DNA of 64,000 bases from Croceimicrobium sp963974215 (GTDB lineage Bacteria > Bacteroidota > Bacteroidia > Flavobacteriales > Schleiferiaceae): contig CAXBBL010000004.1 of assembly GCA_963974215.1 (NCBI GenBank), positions 1 through 64,000 of the forward strand. Direction: 5' to 3'. Of this stretch, positions 25,903 to 35,015 are shown piece after piece. Under the pieces are notes generated by a model. That model was given only the letters and a program-made list of their open reading frames with translations, did no database searches and was not told where the DNA came from. Position 1 is the first letter of the stretch. Each line of letters opens with the position of its first letter. Position numbers and translations under genes: made by a program.

Positions 25903-26927
25903 AGGGGAAATAGTCTTTGGATATGATCCTGTTTTAAATAGTAGTCTTCGGTAATTTTGCCGTCAATCTCTGGTGCAGCTAAACCTTCTTTCAAGGCCTG
26001 AGGACCGCTAATAATGAGGGCTTCATCCCAAAGCTGTGCGGCAATAAATTGTTGCAAAGTAAAGCCTCCGCCTTCTACCATTATACTTTGAATATCCTTT
26101 TGATGTAGGACCTTGAGAATTTCGGATAGCGGATTTTCTGCAGCAATTACCTGCGTTTCTACACCACGTGCTGCGGCAGAAAAGTAAAGGAAATGGGCAT
26201 CTCTAAAAACTTGGGAATTGAGATTAAGCCTGCCTTGTAGGTCAATAATAATGCGGCAAATGTTTTTTTGGGAAGCAAATTCGCTGATGCCTAAATGGGG
26301 ATTATCGTTAATTACCGTATTAGCGCCCACTAAAATGCCATCTACCCTGCTGCGCTCACGGTGCACAAAAGGACGGGTTTCAGGACTGCTAATCCAATGC
26401 ATGCCTTTTTGCTGGGCCTGGCGATTAATATCTAGAAAGCCATCTTTACTTTGCGCCCATTTTAATAAAATATAAGGTCTTTGTTGGGCGTGAAAAGTAA
26501 AAAAACGACGGTTGAGAAATTCGGATTCCTCCTTCAATGTATCTTCAATTACTTCAATTCCAGCGTTTTTCAGCTTAGCGATGCCTTTGCCATTTACCAA
26601 ACTGTTTGTATCGCGGCAGCCAATTACGACTTTGGGTATTTGCATCTCAATAATAAGGTTAGAGCATGGTGGTGTTCGCCCTTGGTGCGAGCAAGGCTCT
26701 AGATTTACGTAAAGAGTGGCTTTTTTAAGAAGTTCTTTATTAGTAACATTGGCAATAGCATTTACCTCGGCATGGGCTTTACCCGCCTGCTGATGCCAAC
26801 CTTCACCAATTATTTTTCCTTGGTGAACAATAACAGAACCCACCATAGGGTTGGGGCTCACGGTACTCGCTCCTTGTTGGGCCAATTGTAAACACCGGCG
26901 CATGTATTTCTCGTGCTCTTCTTGCAT
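25899..26927 (-). CDS. ribD: Bifunctional riboflavin biosynthesis protein RibD
   Basis: Carries out the deamination and the reduction after GTP cyclohydrolase II in riboflavin synthesis. The deaminase domain has HAEVNAI (His52, Glu54) and the zinc cysteines in PCSHQGRTPPC (Cys79, Cys88). The reductase domain follows (ILLKWAQSKDGFLD, then RSRVDGILVGANTVINDNPHL and IMVEGGGFTLQQFI). Length 342 aa is normal. It leads a four-gene unit with 4-bp overlaps. Confidence 0.95.
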   Translation of the reverse strand: MQEEHEKYMRRCLQLAQQGASTVSPNPMVGSVIVHQGKIIGEGWHQQAGKAHAEVNAIANVTNKELLKKATLYVNLEPCSHQGRTPPCSNLIIEMQIPKVVIGCRDTNSLVNGKGIAKLKNAGIEVIEDTLKEESEFLNRRFFTFHAQQRPYILLKWAQSKDGFLDINRQAQQKGMHWISSPETRPFVHRERSRVDGILVGANTVINDNPHLGISEFASQKNICRIIIDLQGRLNLNSQVFRDAHFLYFSAAARGVETQVIAAENPLSEILKVLHQKDIQSIMVEGGGFTLQQFIAAQLWDEALIISGPQALKEGLAAPEIDGKITEDYYLKQDHIQRLFPL

Positions 26928-27056
26928 AGAGGCGCAAAAATAATCGCTTTAACTTGTTGACAAGCTAAATTTAAATATCAAGTTTTAGAGCTTCTACTTT
27001 TAGAGCACCGCGCCTTTTATCCTTAGCTTGCCCATCTATTGAAATATCAAAAGATT

Positions 27057-27449
27057 ATGAAGTACGCATATACTATACTTTACGTAGAAAAGGTGGATGA
27101 AACCATTGCGTTTTATGAGAAGGCTTTTGGCTTTAGTATGAAATTCATCACCCCAGAAAACGATTATGCCGAACTAGAATCGGGCGAAACGACCATTGCC
27201 TTTGCTTCTTTAGAATTGGGAGCGGCCAATTTTAATGAGGGTATTGAAAAAATGGCGCTTTCAAAAAAGCCAGTGGGAATTGAGCTGGCCTTTACGAGTG
27301 AAGAAATTGAAGAGGATTTTGCCCAAGCGGTTGATGCTGGCGCTAGCGTATATCAGTCCATTATCGATAAACCTTGGGGACAGAAAGTGGGTTATTTAAG
27401 AGATAATAATGGTTTCCTAATCGAAATATGCACGCCTATTAAAGGATAG
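27057..27449 (+). CDS. VOC (glyoxalase-fold) family protein
   Basis: 130 aa from ATG 27057; a TTG 18 bp upstream is less likely. One VOC module of paired beta-alpha-beta-beta-beta units: YAYTILYVEKVDETIAFYEKAFGF at the start, DYAELESGETTIAFAS in the middle, and VGYLRDNNGFLIEICTPI at the end, the usual metal-ligand Glu position. It could be a glyoxalase-, dioxygenase- or resistance-type protein; the substrate is unknown. Confidence 0.82.
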   Translation: MKYAYTILYVEKVDETIAFYEKAFGFSMKFITPENDYAELESGETTIAFASLELGAANFNEGIEKMALSKKPVGIELAFTSEEIEEDFAQAVDAGASVYQSIIDKPWGQKVGYLRDNNGFLIEICTPIKG

Positions 27450-27500
27450 GCTTTGGCTTTTGATCGGTGCAAAGAACTAGGAAACCCTTTTGATTGAAAT

Positions 27501-28061
27501 ATGCAGGATATAAATTTCAAAGAAGAGCAGCTAATCTGGGATCTATTAAATGTGCATTTAGAACAACGCCTAGAAATGCAAAGAATAGTAGTTTCTAGTG
27601 TGGATGAAAATTTGCGACCGCAATTACGTACCATGATTTTACGATCCTTAGACGCTAAGGCTAAATGCCTTTATTTTTTCACCGATTCTCGTAGTCCCAA
27701 AATAGAGCAGTGGCAGAATAATCGCTTCAGTCAAGTGCTGGCATATAGTCATGCCGAATTGCTGCAATTGCGCTTCACCGCTAAAGTAGAAATATTGCAA
27801 AATGGGCCCCTTTTTGAGTCTGCTAAAAGGGGCCTGAAAGAACATCAATTTGGCGACTACTCTAGTCCTTTACCGCCAGGTAGTAACTATAACTGGGCAA
27901 AAAGTAATCCAGACGAAAAGTTAAATTTCGCTTTGGTAAAGATGAAAATTGAGCAAATGGAAGTTTTGCAACTGCAGACCAATGCAGAAGAGCATTTACG
28001 CTATCACTATGATTACGACCCTAATCCTAATCCAATTAAAATTAAGCGCTTAGTGCCTTAG
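27501..28061 (+). CDS. Pyridoxamine 5'-phosphate oxidase-like flavoprotein
   Basis: A 186-aa split-barrel FMN-binding protein. RPQLRTMILRSLDAKAKCLYFFTDSRSPKIEQ matches the FMN-binding strand of the PNPOx family. A C-terminal MEVLQL segment and HLRYHYDYD follow. It resembles the Alr4036-like subgroup rather than PdxH, because the PdxH C-terminal dimer signature is missing. Its 3' end overlaps the convergent gene by 20 bp. Confidence 0.75.
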   Translation: MQDINFKEEQLIWDLLNVHLEQRLEMQRIVVSSVDENLRPQLRTMILRSLDAKAKCLYFFTDSRSPKIEQWQNNRFSQVLAYSHAELLQLRFTAKVEILQNGPLFESAKRGLKEHQFGDYSSPLPPGSNYNWAKSNPDEKLNFALVKMKIEQMEVLQLQTNAEEHLRYHYDYDPNPNPIKIKRLVP

Positions 28062-28362
28062 TTTGCCTAAGATAGGGAAGGTGATTCTCGATATCCTTAA
28101 TAAAGCACTCTACATTATTTAAACAATGGCCTTCTACCGAAATCAGTTGGGTGCGTGCCCGAGAAAGGCCTACTATGAGATTCGGGATTTCGTCGATTAC
28201 GGCTAAACCTAATTCTCGTTTTTCGCTTGTCTTACTTAAAACGAGGTTCTTTTCTTTTAACAGTCGGATCAATTGAGCGGCATTAATTTCGTATTTAAGA
28301 TTGTTGCCGCAACCTTCAATGAAGGAGTTTAAAACACGGGATTTTAGAAGTTCGAGTTTCAT
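28042..28362 (-). CDS. Hypothetical protein, 106 aa
   Basis: A soluble small protein with no recognised family. It starts MKLELLKSRVLNSFIEGC and is mostly helical, with two cysteines near the C-terminal third (EGHCLNNVECFIKDIENH). Its end overlaps the convergent flavoprotein gene by 20 bp. No signal peptide, membrane helix or enzyme motif is seen. Confidence 0.5.
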   Translation of the reverse strand: MKLELLKSRVLNSFIEGCGNNLKYEINAAQLIRLLKEKNLVLSKTSEKRELGLAVIDEIPNLIVGLSRARTQLISVEGHCLNNVECFIKDIENHLPYLRQTKALSA

Positions 28363-28420
28363 GAGTAAGAGATTTGGTGGTGAAACTAAGCTACTAAAAA
28401 ATTAGCTATCTCTAACGAAA

Positions 28421-29233
28421 TCAGTCAAATTGATCTAAAAAACTCTCCAATTCTCGCTCTTTCACATATTGACGAAAGCAAGCTTGCACGGAAAGCAGGA
28501 ACTCATAATCGTTAAGGGTATTCATATTCACCAAGGCAAATTTGCAGTAGAACATAAAGGCTTCTAGCTCCTTCTGCGAAAGCCCCGTTAAGCGCACTAC
28601 GGCCGTTCTGTTATTGGATTCCTCTAGCTTGTCGCGATAGGCGTCTTCTGCTTTAAGTTCAGCTAATTTCCTTAATTGACGCGGTTTAGAACCAAAAAGA
28701 TTATATAGGAATTCAGCGGGATTATTAAAGCCTGCTTCAATAATTTCGGGATCACGAATTTGGTCATTTCCGGGAATTGAAGGCTTACGCAAAAGCATCT
28801 CTTTGGGCTTATTGGTAGTAAGCGTATAGCTAAAAACGCTCACTTCATCTAAAAGATAGTTTTGCTCTTCCATTTTGATAATAACCTCATTCAACATCAC
28901 TGTACTATCAGAGTAGATGAAGTAAAAATATTTGTAAGCGATATTGGAGAATATAATAGTATCACCTAACTGTAGCTTTAAGGAAAAATAGCCATCGCCA
29001 TCGGTAGTGGTCCCCTTTAAAGTACTCTTGTTAATGACATGCACGCCCGGAACCGTTTCTTCGCTTTTGCCATCGAGTACCCATCCATCTATATATTGCT
29101 GCGCACTGAGGGGAGAAAGCAGGCTAAAGAATGCTAGCAAAAGATAGTAGCGAAAACACTTACTCTGCTTATCTTTGAAGCCCAATTGCGCCAAGCGGCG
29201 TGACTTCGGTTTAATAGAATTAATATTTTTCAA
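28421..29233 (-). CDS. Carboxypeptidase-regulatory-like domain protein, exported
   Basis: A 270-aa protein with an N-terminal signal (YYLLLAFFSLLSPLSAQ, unusually far from the first Met). It then has a CarboxypepD_reg-like beta-sandwich (YIDGWVLDGKSEETVPGVHVINKSTLKGTTTDGDGYFSL). The C-terminal half is helical and charged (FLYNLFGSKPRQLRKLAELK). This pattern is common in Bacteroidota envelope proteins near TonB systems, but no barrel gene is adjacent. The start is uncertain because a shorter signal could begin inside the basic N-terminus. Confidence 0.68.
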   Translation of the reverse strand: MKNINSIKPKSRRLAQLGFKDKQSKCFRYYLLLAFFSLLSPLSAQQYIDGWVLDGKSEETVPGVHVINKSTLKGTTTDGDGYFSLKLQLGDTIIFSNIAYKYFYFIYSDSTVMLNEVIIKMEEQNYLLDEVSVFSYTLTTNKPKEMLLRKPSIPGNDQIRDPEIIEAGFNNPAEFLYNLFGSKPRQLRKLAELKAEDAYRDKLEESNNRTAVVRLTGLSQKELEAFMFYCKFALVNMNTLNDYEFLLSVQACFRQYVKERELESFLDQFD

Positions 29234-29239
29234 AGAGGT

Positions 29240-30934
29240 ATGTCTGAAGATAATAAGGTAATTTTTTCAATGAGTGGGCTCACTAAAACCTACTCGCAAA
29301 ATAACAAAACGGTACTTAAAAATATTTATTTGAGCTTCTTTTATGGAGCGAAGATCGGTATTCTTGGTTTGAACGGAAGTGGTAAGTCTACCCTTTTAAA
29401 AATTATTGCTGGCATTGAGAAAAACTACCAAGGTGATGTAGTATTCTCTCCTGGCTATAAAGTAGGCTACCTGGAGCAAGAGCCGCAGTTGGATGAAACA
29501 AAAACAGTAATTGATATCGTAAAAGAAGGCGCCGCGGAAACGGTTGCTATTTTAGAAGAGTACAATAAAATTAACGACGACTTTGGTTTGCCGGAGGTAT
29601 ACGAAAACCCCGACAAAATGGAGAAGTTGATGGCCCGTCAGGCAGACCTGCAAGATAGAATAGACGCGACCAATGCTTGGGAATTGGATACAGTTCTCAA
29701 TCGTGCCATGGATGCCTTACGCTGCCCTGAGCCCGATACCCCTATTTCTGTACTTTCTGGAGGAGAACGTCGGCGTGTGGCGCTTTGCCGTTTGTTAATT
29801 CAACAACCGGAAATCTTATTACTCGATGAGCCTACCAACCACTTAGATGCCGAATCGGTATTATGGTTAGAGCAGCATCTACAGCAGTATAAAGGAACGG
29901 TTATCGCCGTGACGCACGATCGTTATTTCTTAGATAATGTGGCAGGTTGGATTCTAGAACTCGACCGTGGGGAAGGAATTCCTTGGAAGGGAAATTACAG
30001 CTCTTGGCTTGACCAAAAATCGAAGCGCTTGAAGCAAGAAGAAAAGCAAGAAAGCAAGCGTCGTAAAACTTTGGAGCGAGAATTAGATTGGGTACGTATG
30101 AGCCCAAAAGGCCGCCAAGCCAAAGGAAAAGCGCGTCTTAATAACTACAACCAATTACTAAGCGAAGAGCAAAAAAGTAGAGAGGATAAATTGGAGATTT
30201 TTATTCCCAATGGTCCGCGTTTAGGCACCAATGTTATTGAAGCCAAAGGCGTTAAAAAAGGTTTTGGCGATAAGCTTCTTTACGATAACCTCGAGTTTGA
30301 TTTACCACCTGCCGGAATTGTGGGAATTATCGGACCAAACGGTGCGGGTAAAACGACCATCTTCCGCATGATCATGGATCAGCAACAGCCCGATGCTGGT
30401 GAGTTTAAAGTGGGAGAAACCGTAAAGATTTCTTATGTCGATCAAAGTCATGAGGCTTTATTGCCCGAGAAAACTATTTATGAGGTAATCTCCCAAGGCG
30501 ACGAAGAAATTATGGTGGGCGATAGAAAGATTAATGCACGGGCCTATTTGAGTCGTTTCAATTTTGCTGGTTCTGAGCAAAGTAAAAAAGTTGGCAGTCT
30601 TTCGGGGGGTGAGCGTAACCGCTTGCATTTATCCATGGCGCTAAAAGAAGGTGGAAACGTTTTATTATTAGATGAGCCCACCAACGATTTAGATGTGAAT
30701 ACTTTAAGGGCTTTGGAAGAAGCCTTGGATAACTTCGCGGGCTGTGCCGTAATTATTAGTCACGACCGTTGGTTCTTAGACCGTGTTTGTACGCATATTT
30801 TAGCCTTTGAAGGCGATTCGAATGTGTACTATTTTGAAGGTGGTTTTAGTGATTACGAAGAGAATAAGAAAAAACGCTTGGGCGATCATCAGCCCACTCG
30901 CATCAAGTATCGCAGACTTTTAAAAGACCAATAG
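29240..30934 (+). CDS. ettA: Energy-dependent translational throttle protein EttA
   Basis: A cytoplasmic ABC-F ATPase that binds the ribosome E site and gates translation by ATP level. The 564-aa product carries two ABC domains: Walker A GLNGSGKST and GPNGAGKTT, signatures LSGGERRR and LSGGERNR, Walker B LLLDEPTNHLD and LLLDEPTNDLD. Between them is the ABC-F linker (ELDWVRMSPKGRQAKGKARL), whose sequence is characteristic of EttA. It starts 6 bp after the divergent gene. Confidence 0.95.
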   Translation: MSEDNKVIFSMSGLTKTYSQNNKTVLKNIYLSFFYGAKIGILGLNGSGKSTLLKIIAGIEKNYQGDVVFSPGYKVGYLEQEPQLDETKTVIDIVKEGAAETVAILEEYNKINDDFGLPEVYENPDKMEKLMARQADLQDRIDATNAWELDTVLNRAMDALRCPEPDTPISVLSGGERRRVALCRLLIQQPEILLLDEPTNHLDAESVLWLEQHLQQYKGTVIAVTHDRYFLDNVAGWILELDRGEGIPWKGNYSSWLDQKSKRLKQEEKQESKRRKTLERELDWVRMSPKGRQAKGKARLNNYNQLLSEEQKSREDKLEIFIPNGPRLGTNVIEAKGVKKGFGDKLLYDNLEFDLPPAGIVGIIGPNGAGKTTIFRMIMDQQQPDAGEFKVGETVKISYVDQSHEALLPEKTIYEVISQGDEEIMVGDRKINARAYLSRFNFAGSEQSKKVGSLSGGERNRLHLSMALKEGGNVLLLDEPTNDLDVNTLRALEEALDNFAGCAVIISHDRWFLDRVCTHILAFEGDSNVYYFEGGFSDYEENKKKRLGDHQPTRIKYRRLLKDQ

Positions 30935-30936
30935 AT

Positions 30937-31800
30937 TTGTGGCTTAAGCTGCTCTATAAGTTAAAAGAAATATGGGCCTCACTCTTTTCCTCCGTGGAAG
31001 TAGAGGAGGCCCCTCTTTTTGTTGCGGCCGTCTTTAAAAATGAAGCTCCTTATTTAAAAGAATGGCTGGACTTCCATCTGGCCCAAGGCGTACAACGGTT
31101 TTATTTGGCCGATAATTTTAGCGATGACCATTACGCTAAGGTTTTGGCGCCTTACCTTAAGTCTGGACAAGTGTATTTGCATAAAACTCGCAGTAGAGGG
31201 ATGAACACGCGCTTGCAAGCCCAGGAATTAAACCGCCTTTTAAAGGTGATTGCTTTAGCCGAAGGCAAGCATGCTTGGGTTGCTATTATTGATATAGATG
31301 AGTTTTTATTCAATCCTGCAGGGAAAAAAGTTCGGGCACTTTTATCTCAATTCAAGGGACAAACTATCGCCGCCATTTTTGTTAACTGGTTAATGTTCGG
31401 CACCAGTAATTTAGCTCAATTGGATACGGAGAAACCCATGCTAAGTCAGCTGACATGGCGCGCTCACGCTAGCTTAGGCGAGCATAAAATGGGCAAACCG
31501 ATTGTTTACATAGCCAATAGTTTTGGCTTTTTAGAAGGACCCCATTTACCCTTTCGCAGAGGCGCAAGTAAAGTGGTTTATGCTAATGGAGAGGAATACT
31601 CGCCTCAGGATCCTCAAATCCAACATGAAGTTTTACGCCTCAACCATTATTGGTACCGCAGCGAAGAATACTACAATAGCGAAAAACGTAAAAAGCGCTG
31701 GGCCTTTGGCGACAGCCGCAGCGGTAACCGCGAGCAAGATCATATAAAAGCCTGTAATTACGAGCAAGATTTCAGCATTCAACAATTGTTAAAAAGCTGA
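30937..31800 (+). CDS. Glycosyltransferase-like protein (GT92/DUF23 or GT2 type)
   Basis: 287 aa. FVAAVFKNEAPYLKEWLDFHLAQGVQRFYLADNFSDD is the N-terminal signature of the GT92-like family, and the metal-binding DID lies in VAIIDIDEFLF. Near the end, VLRLNHYWYRSEEYY also fits. It probably adds a sugar to an envelope polymer. The start is TTG, two bases after the ettA stop. The C-terminus is followed by a 680-bp repeat-rich spacer. Confidence 0.78.
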   Translation: MWLKLLYKLKEIWASLFSSVEVEEAPLFVAAVFKNEAPYLKEWLDFHLAQGVQRFYLADNFSDDHYAKVLAPYLKSGQVYLHKTRSRGMNTRLQAQELNRLLKVIALAEGKHAWVAIIDIDEFLFNPAGKKVRALLSQFKGQTIAAIFVNWLMFGTSNLAQLDTEKPMLSQLTWRAHASLGEHKMGKPIVYIANSFGFLEGPHLPFRRGASKVVYANGEEYSPQDPQIQHEVLRLNHYWYRSEEYYNSEKRKKRWAFGDSRSGNREQDHIKACNYEQDFSIQQLLKS

Positions 31801-31990
31801 GAATAATTGATTTTTTAATGGTTAAAGTCGTTTTTGTTTTCAATTGCAATTCGATGGGAAAGGAAGTGGATTGTGGAGAGGGAAATTCAATTGTTTTTTA
31901 AGACCGATGTCAGTACTGGATATTGGAGCGCTTAGCTTTGATTTTGATATTTTAGATTAATCAAGGAGAGCTTGCAACAGAAACGCTAAA

Positions 31991-32276
31991 AGATCTGTGA
32001 CTATCTGTAAAATCGGTGTTCATCTGCGATTAAAAATCAGGTGTCTGAGCTATTCAATATCTGTGGGGGTTTATCGAGATTTCGCACCTACGGCGCTTGT
32101 CTTTTTGTTGATTTCGGTTTTCTACCGAGATGTCGTCCCGCTGGGACTTATGCAACAGAGCTAAACAAATTCCGATAAGGTTTTACATTATAAATCAAAA
32201 TCAATCCCGCAGGGATGACATGATTATAGAAAAGGTATAAAAAAGACATACAACCCCCTTAGGGGTGACATGATTT
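31991..32276. repeat. REP-like palindrome cluster in a 680-bp spacer
   Basis: The spacer between the glycosyltransferase and ligA has no credible gene. It holds a degenerate ATCTGTGA / CATCTGCGAT stretch (31991-32033), then a series of small palindromes: GCACC-TAC-GGCGC (32084-32096), TCGGT-TTTCT-ACCGA (about 32113-32127), GTCCC-GCT-GGGAC (32135-32147), ATCCC-GCA-GGGAT (32204-32216) and ACCCC-CTTA-GGGGT (32253-32266). The last two are both followed by GACATGATT. This is how REP elements moved by IS200-like REP transposases look, but no such gene is in the window. Confidence 0.65.
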
Positions 32277-32480
32277 TTTGGGTCCGATGTTTTAAAACTT
32301 TCACGAGAACGTGGATTAATAACGCGCCTTCACGGCACACCCATCCTGATTCCCATACCTTTTCCAAAATAATGGCGGCTCTCATCTAAACCTTGAACCA
32401 TAAAAATAGGCGCTTAGGGCTGTTAGCAAAATCTGTACATTTTCCAATTTAATCTGCGCGAAGCCTTTAAATTTGAGCCT

Positions 32481-34502
32481 ATGAATACGGAAAGCGCTCA
32501 GGCCCAAATTTTAGCCCTTCGTAAGGAGCTGGAACACCATAATCATCAGTACTATATACTCGATGCGCCCGAAATATCGGATTACGATTTTGATCAGAAA
32601 CTGGAGGAATTACAAAAACTCGAAAAGGAGTATCCGCAGTTTAATGACCCCAATTCACCCACTAAAAGAGTAGGAGGCGATATCACCAAAGACTTTCCCA
32701 CCAAGCAGCATAAATACCCCATGCTCTCGCTTAGCAATACCTACAGCCGCGAAGAGCTAGAGGAATACATTCAACGCATTCAGAAATTGATTCCCGAAGA
32801 GGAAATAGATTTTGTTTGTGAGCTAAAATACGACGGTGCCGCGATTAGTATTCGCTACGAAAATGGCGAGCTGGTGCAAGCCTTAACCCGCGGTGATGGT
32901 AGTAAAGGCGATGAAATCACCAACAATATTAAAACCATTGCCACCATTCCCTTGCGTTTGCGCGGCAATGAATTCCCAGAGGAATTTGAAATTAGAGGCG
33001 AGGTTTTTATGCCCCTAGCGGGCTTTGCTGCTTTAAACCAAAGTCGCATTGAAGAAGGCCTCGAAGCTTTTGCCAATCCCCGAAACTCTGCCTCGGGTTC
33101 TCTTAAAATGCAAGATTCAAAACTAGTGGCTGATCGTCCCCTCGACTGTTTCTTGTATTATGTGATGCTCGATCAACGCCTCTTTACCAATCATTACGAT
33201 GCGGTTGTTGCCACGGCCGATTGGGGATTTAAAATTCCTTCACCCGCCAAGCGTTACATCGAAAAAGCACAAGATGCGGAGGGCATTTTTAATTTCATTA
33301 ATTACTGGGACAAAGAGCGGCATAATTTACCCTTTGAAATTGACGGTATTGTAATAAAGGTGAATGACTACCGCCTGCAAGATCGTTTGGGTTTCACCGC
33401 CAAAAGTCCGCGTTGGGCCATTGCTTATAAGTTTAAAGCCGAACAGCAGGAAACCATATTAGAAAGTATCACTTACCAGGTAGGTCGCACCGGCGCTATT
33501 ACTCCCGTAGCCAATTTACAAGCAGTTTCTTTGGCAGGAACCACGGTAAAACGCGCCAGCCTGCACAATGCCGACCAAATCGCTAAGCTCGACTTACGCA
33601 TCGGCGATAGCGTATATGTGGAGAAAGGCGGCGAAATTATACCCAAAGTAGTGGGCGTGAATTTTGAGAAACGCTCGCCTGAAGTGCCAGCATTCCATTA
33701 TACCGAAACCTGTCCCGAATGCGATACACCTCTACGTCGCGAAGAGGGGGAAGCCCTGCATTATTGCCCCAATGAACTTGGCTGTCCCCCGCAAATTAGC
33801 GGTCGCATTCAGCATTTCATCAGCCGCAAGGCTATGGATATAGAAGGCATGGGCGGCGAAACAGTAGAGCAATTTGTGCAAGCGGCCTTAATCAAAGATG
33901 CGGCCGATTTATACCAATTAAAGAAGGAAGACCTATTGCCTCTCGACCGCATGGCGGAAAAGTCGGCCCAAAATATAATTGATGGCATTGCAGCCAGTAC
34001 CGCCATTCCTTTCGAGCGTGTGCTCTTTAGTTTGGGTATCCGCTACGTAGGGGAAACCGTCGCTAAGAAACTGGCCCGTCATTTCGAGACGCTCGAAAAA
34101 TTACAGGCAGCCAGCCTCGAGGAATTATTAAACGTAAATGAAATCGGCGAGCGCATCGCGCAAAGCATATTAAGCTACTTTAAAGACGAAAGGCATCTCC
34201 ATATTTTACAACGTTTACAAGCGGTGCCTTTGCAATTCGCCATTGAAAAGCAGGAAGGAGCTAGTGCTAAATTAGAAGGCAAAACCATCGTCATTTCGGG
34301 TACTTTCGAACGCTATTCCCGCAACGAAATTAAGGCCCTTATTGAACTACACGGTGGTAAAAACACTGGCTCAGTATCCGCCAAAACCAGCCTCATTATC
34401 GCCGGTGAAGGCATGGGGCCAAGCAAGCGCAAAAAGGCAGAAGACTTGGGAATTACCATTATCGATGAAAATGAATTTCACGATTTAATCAGCGCCGAAT
34501 GA
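32481..34502 (+). CDS. ligA: NAD+-dependent DNA ligase LigA
   Basis: Seals nicks in DNA using NAD+. The 673-aa product has every expected domain: domain Ia (LEHHNHQYYILDAPEISDYDFD), the adenylated lysine K116 in ELKYDGAAIS, the OB fold (YKFKAEQQETILESI, GRTGAITPVA), a Cys4 zinc finger (CPECDTPL ... CPNELGCP), the helix-hairpin-helix region and a C-terminal BRCT domain (GASAKLEGKTIVISGTFE). Its stop overlaps the following start by 4 bp. Confidence 0.97.
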   Translation: MNTESAQAQILALRKELEHHNHQYYILDAPEISDYDFDQKLEELQKLEKEYPQFNDPNSPTKRVGGDITKDFPTKQHKYPMLSLSNTYSREELEEYIQRIQKLIPEEEIDFVCELKYDGAAISIRYENGELVQALTRGDGSKGDEITNNIKTIATIPLRLRGNEFPEEFEIRGEVFMPLAGFAALNQSRIEEGLEAFANPRNSASGSLKMQDSKLVADRPLDCFLYYVMLDQRLFTNHYDAVVATADWGFKIPSPAKRYIEKAQDAEGIFNFINYWDKERHNLPFEIDGIVIKVNDYRLQDRLGFTAKSPRWAIAYKFKAEQQETILESITYQVGRTGAITPVANLQAVSLAGTTVKRASLHNADQIAKLDLRIGDSVYVEKGGEIIPKVVGVNFEKRSPEVPAFHYTETCPECDTPLRREEGEALHYCPNELGCPPQISGRIQHFISRKAMDIEGMGGETVEQFVQAALIKDAADLYQLKKEDLLPLDRMAEKSAQNIIDGIAASTAIPFERVLFSLGIRYVGETVAKKLARHFETLEKLQAASLEELLNVNEIGERIAQSILSYFKDERHLHILQRLQAVPLQFAIEKQEGASAKLEGKTIVISGTFERYSRNEIKALIELHGGKNTGSVSAKTSLIIAGEGMGPSKRKKAEDLGITIIDENEFHDLISAE

Positions 34503-35014
34503 GACTATTAGAATGGTATCGTCAACGCGATTTAAATAAGATACAAGCCCAAAGTCAGACCACCTATGCGGGTTTTGAAAATAGTACATCCTATTTACTT
34601 TTTTACGAATATTCTCAATTAGCACAGGCTGAGGTTGCCGCCTGGGAAGCTCTTTTAAAGGAAGAAGGGAAGGTGGTCGATTGCATTGCACTTTATACAG
34701 CTAAGGAAAAAGAAATGCCTCGAGATATTTATCCGCAATACATTTTAGCGAAAGAATCAACTTGGTGGGGCAAGCCCAAGGGCGAGGTTTTTAACAAGCT
34801 TCTGCAAAAGAAGTACGATGTATTTATCGATCTCAGTAGCGGCGATCACATCGCGGCAAAATACTTGCGCTATGGCAGTAATGCCGCTTTAAAAGTTAAT
34901 TTTGGCCATCAGAAAAAGCCTTGGTCGGACTTGCAATTAGACTTTAAACTAAAAGAGCAAGGACCCGCTGCCAGAGCAGCATTATTGAAATTACTAGCAT
35001 TTATAAATAAGTAA
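34499..35014 (+). CDS. Hypothetical protein between ligA and dapA (DUF6913-like)
   Basis: 171 aa, soluble, with no signal peptide. It has an alpha/beta pattern: a strand-helix start (TSYLLFYEYSQLAQAEVAAWEALLKEEGK), a VVDCIALYTAKEK strand, VFIDLSSGDHIAAKYLRYG and a helical end. Conserved Bacteroidota proteins of this position are filed as DUF6913; I assign this from memory with limited confidence. It overlaps ligA by 4 bp and dapA follows after one base, so the three are co-transcribed. Confidence 0.6.
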   Translation: MRLLEWYRQRDLNKIQAQSQTTYAGFENSTSYLLFYEYSQLAQAEVAAWEALLKEEGKVVDCIALYTAKEKEMPRDIYPQYILAKESTWWGKPKGEVFNKLLQKKYDVFIDLSSGDHIAAKYLRYGSNAALKVNFGHQKKPWSDLQLDFKLKEQGPAARAALLKLLAFINK

Positions 35015-35015
35015 A

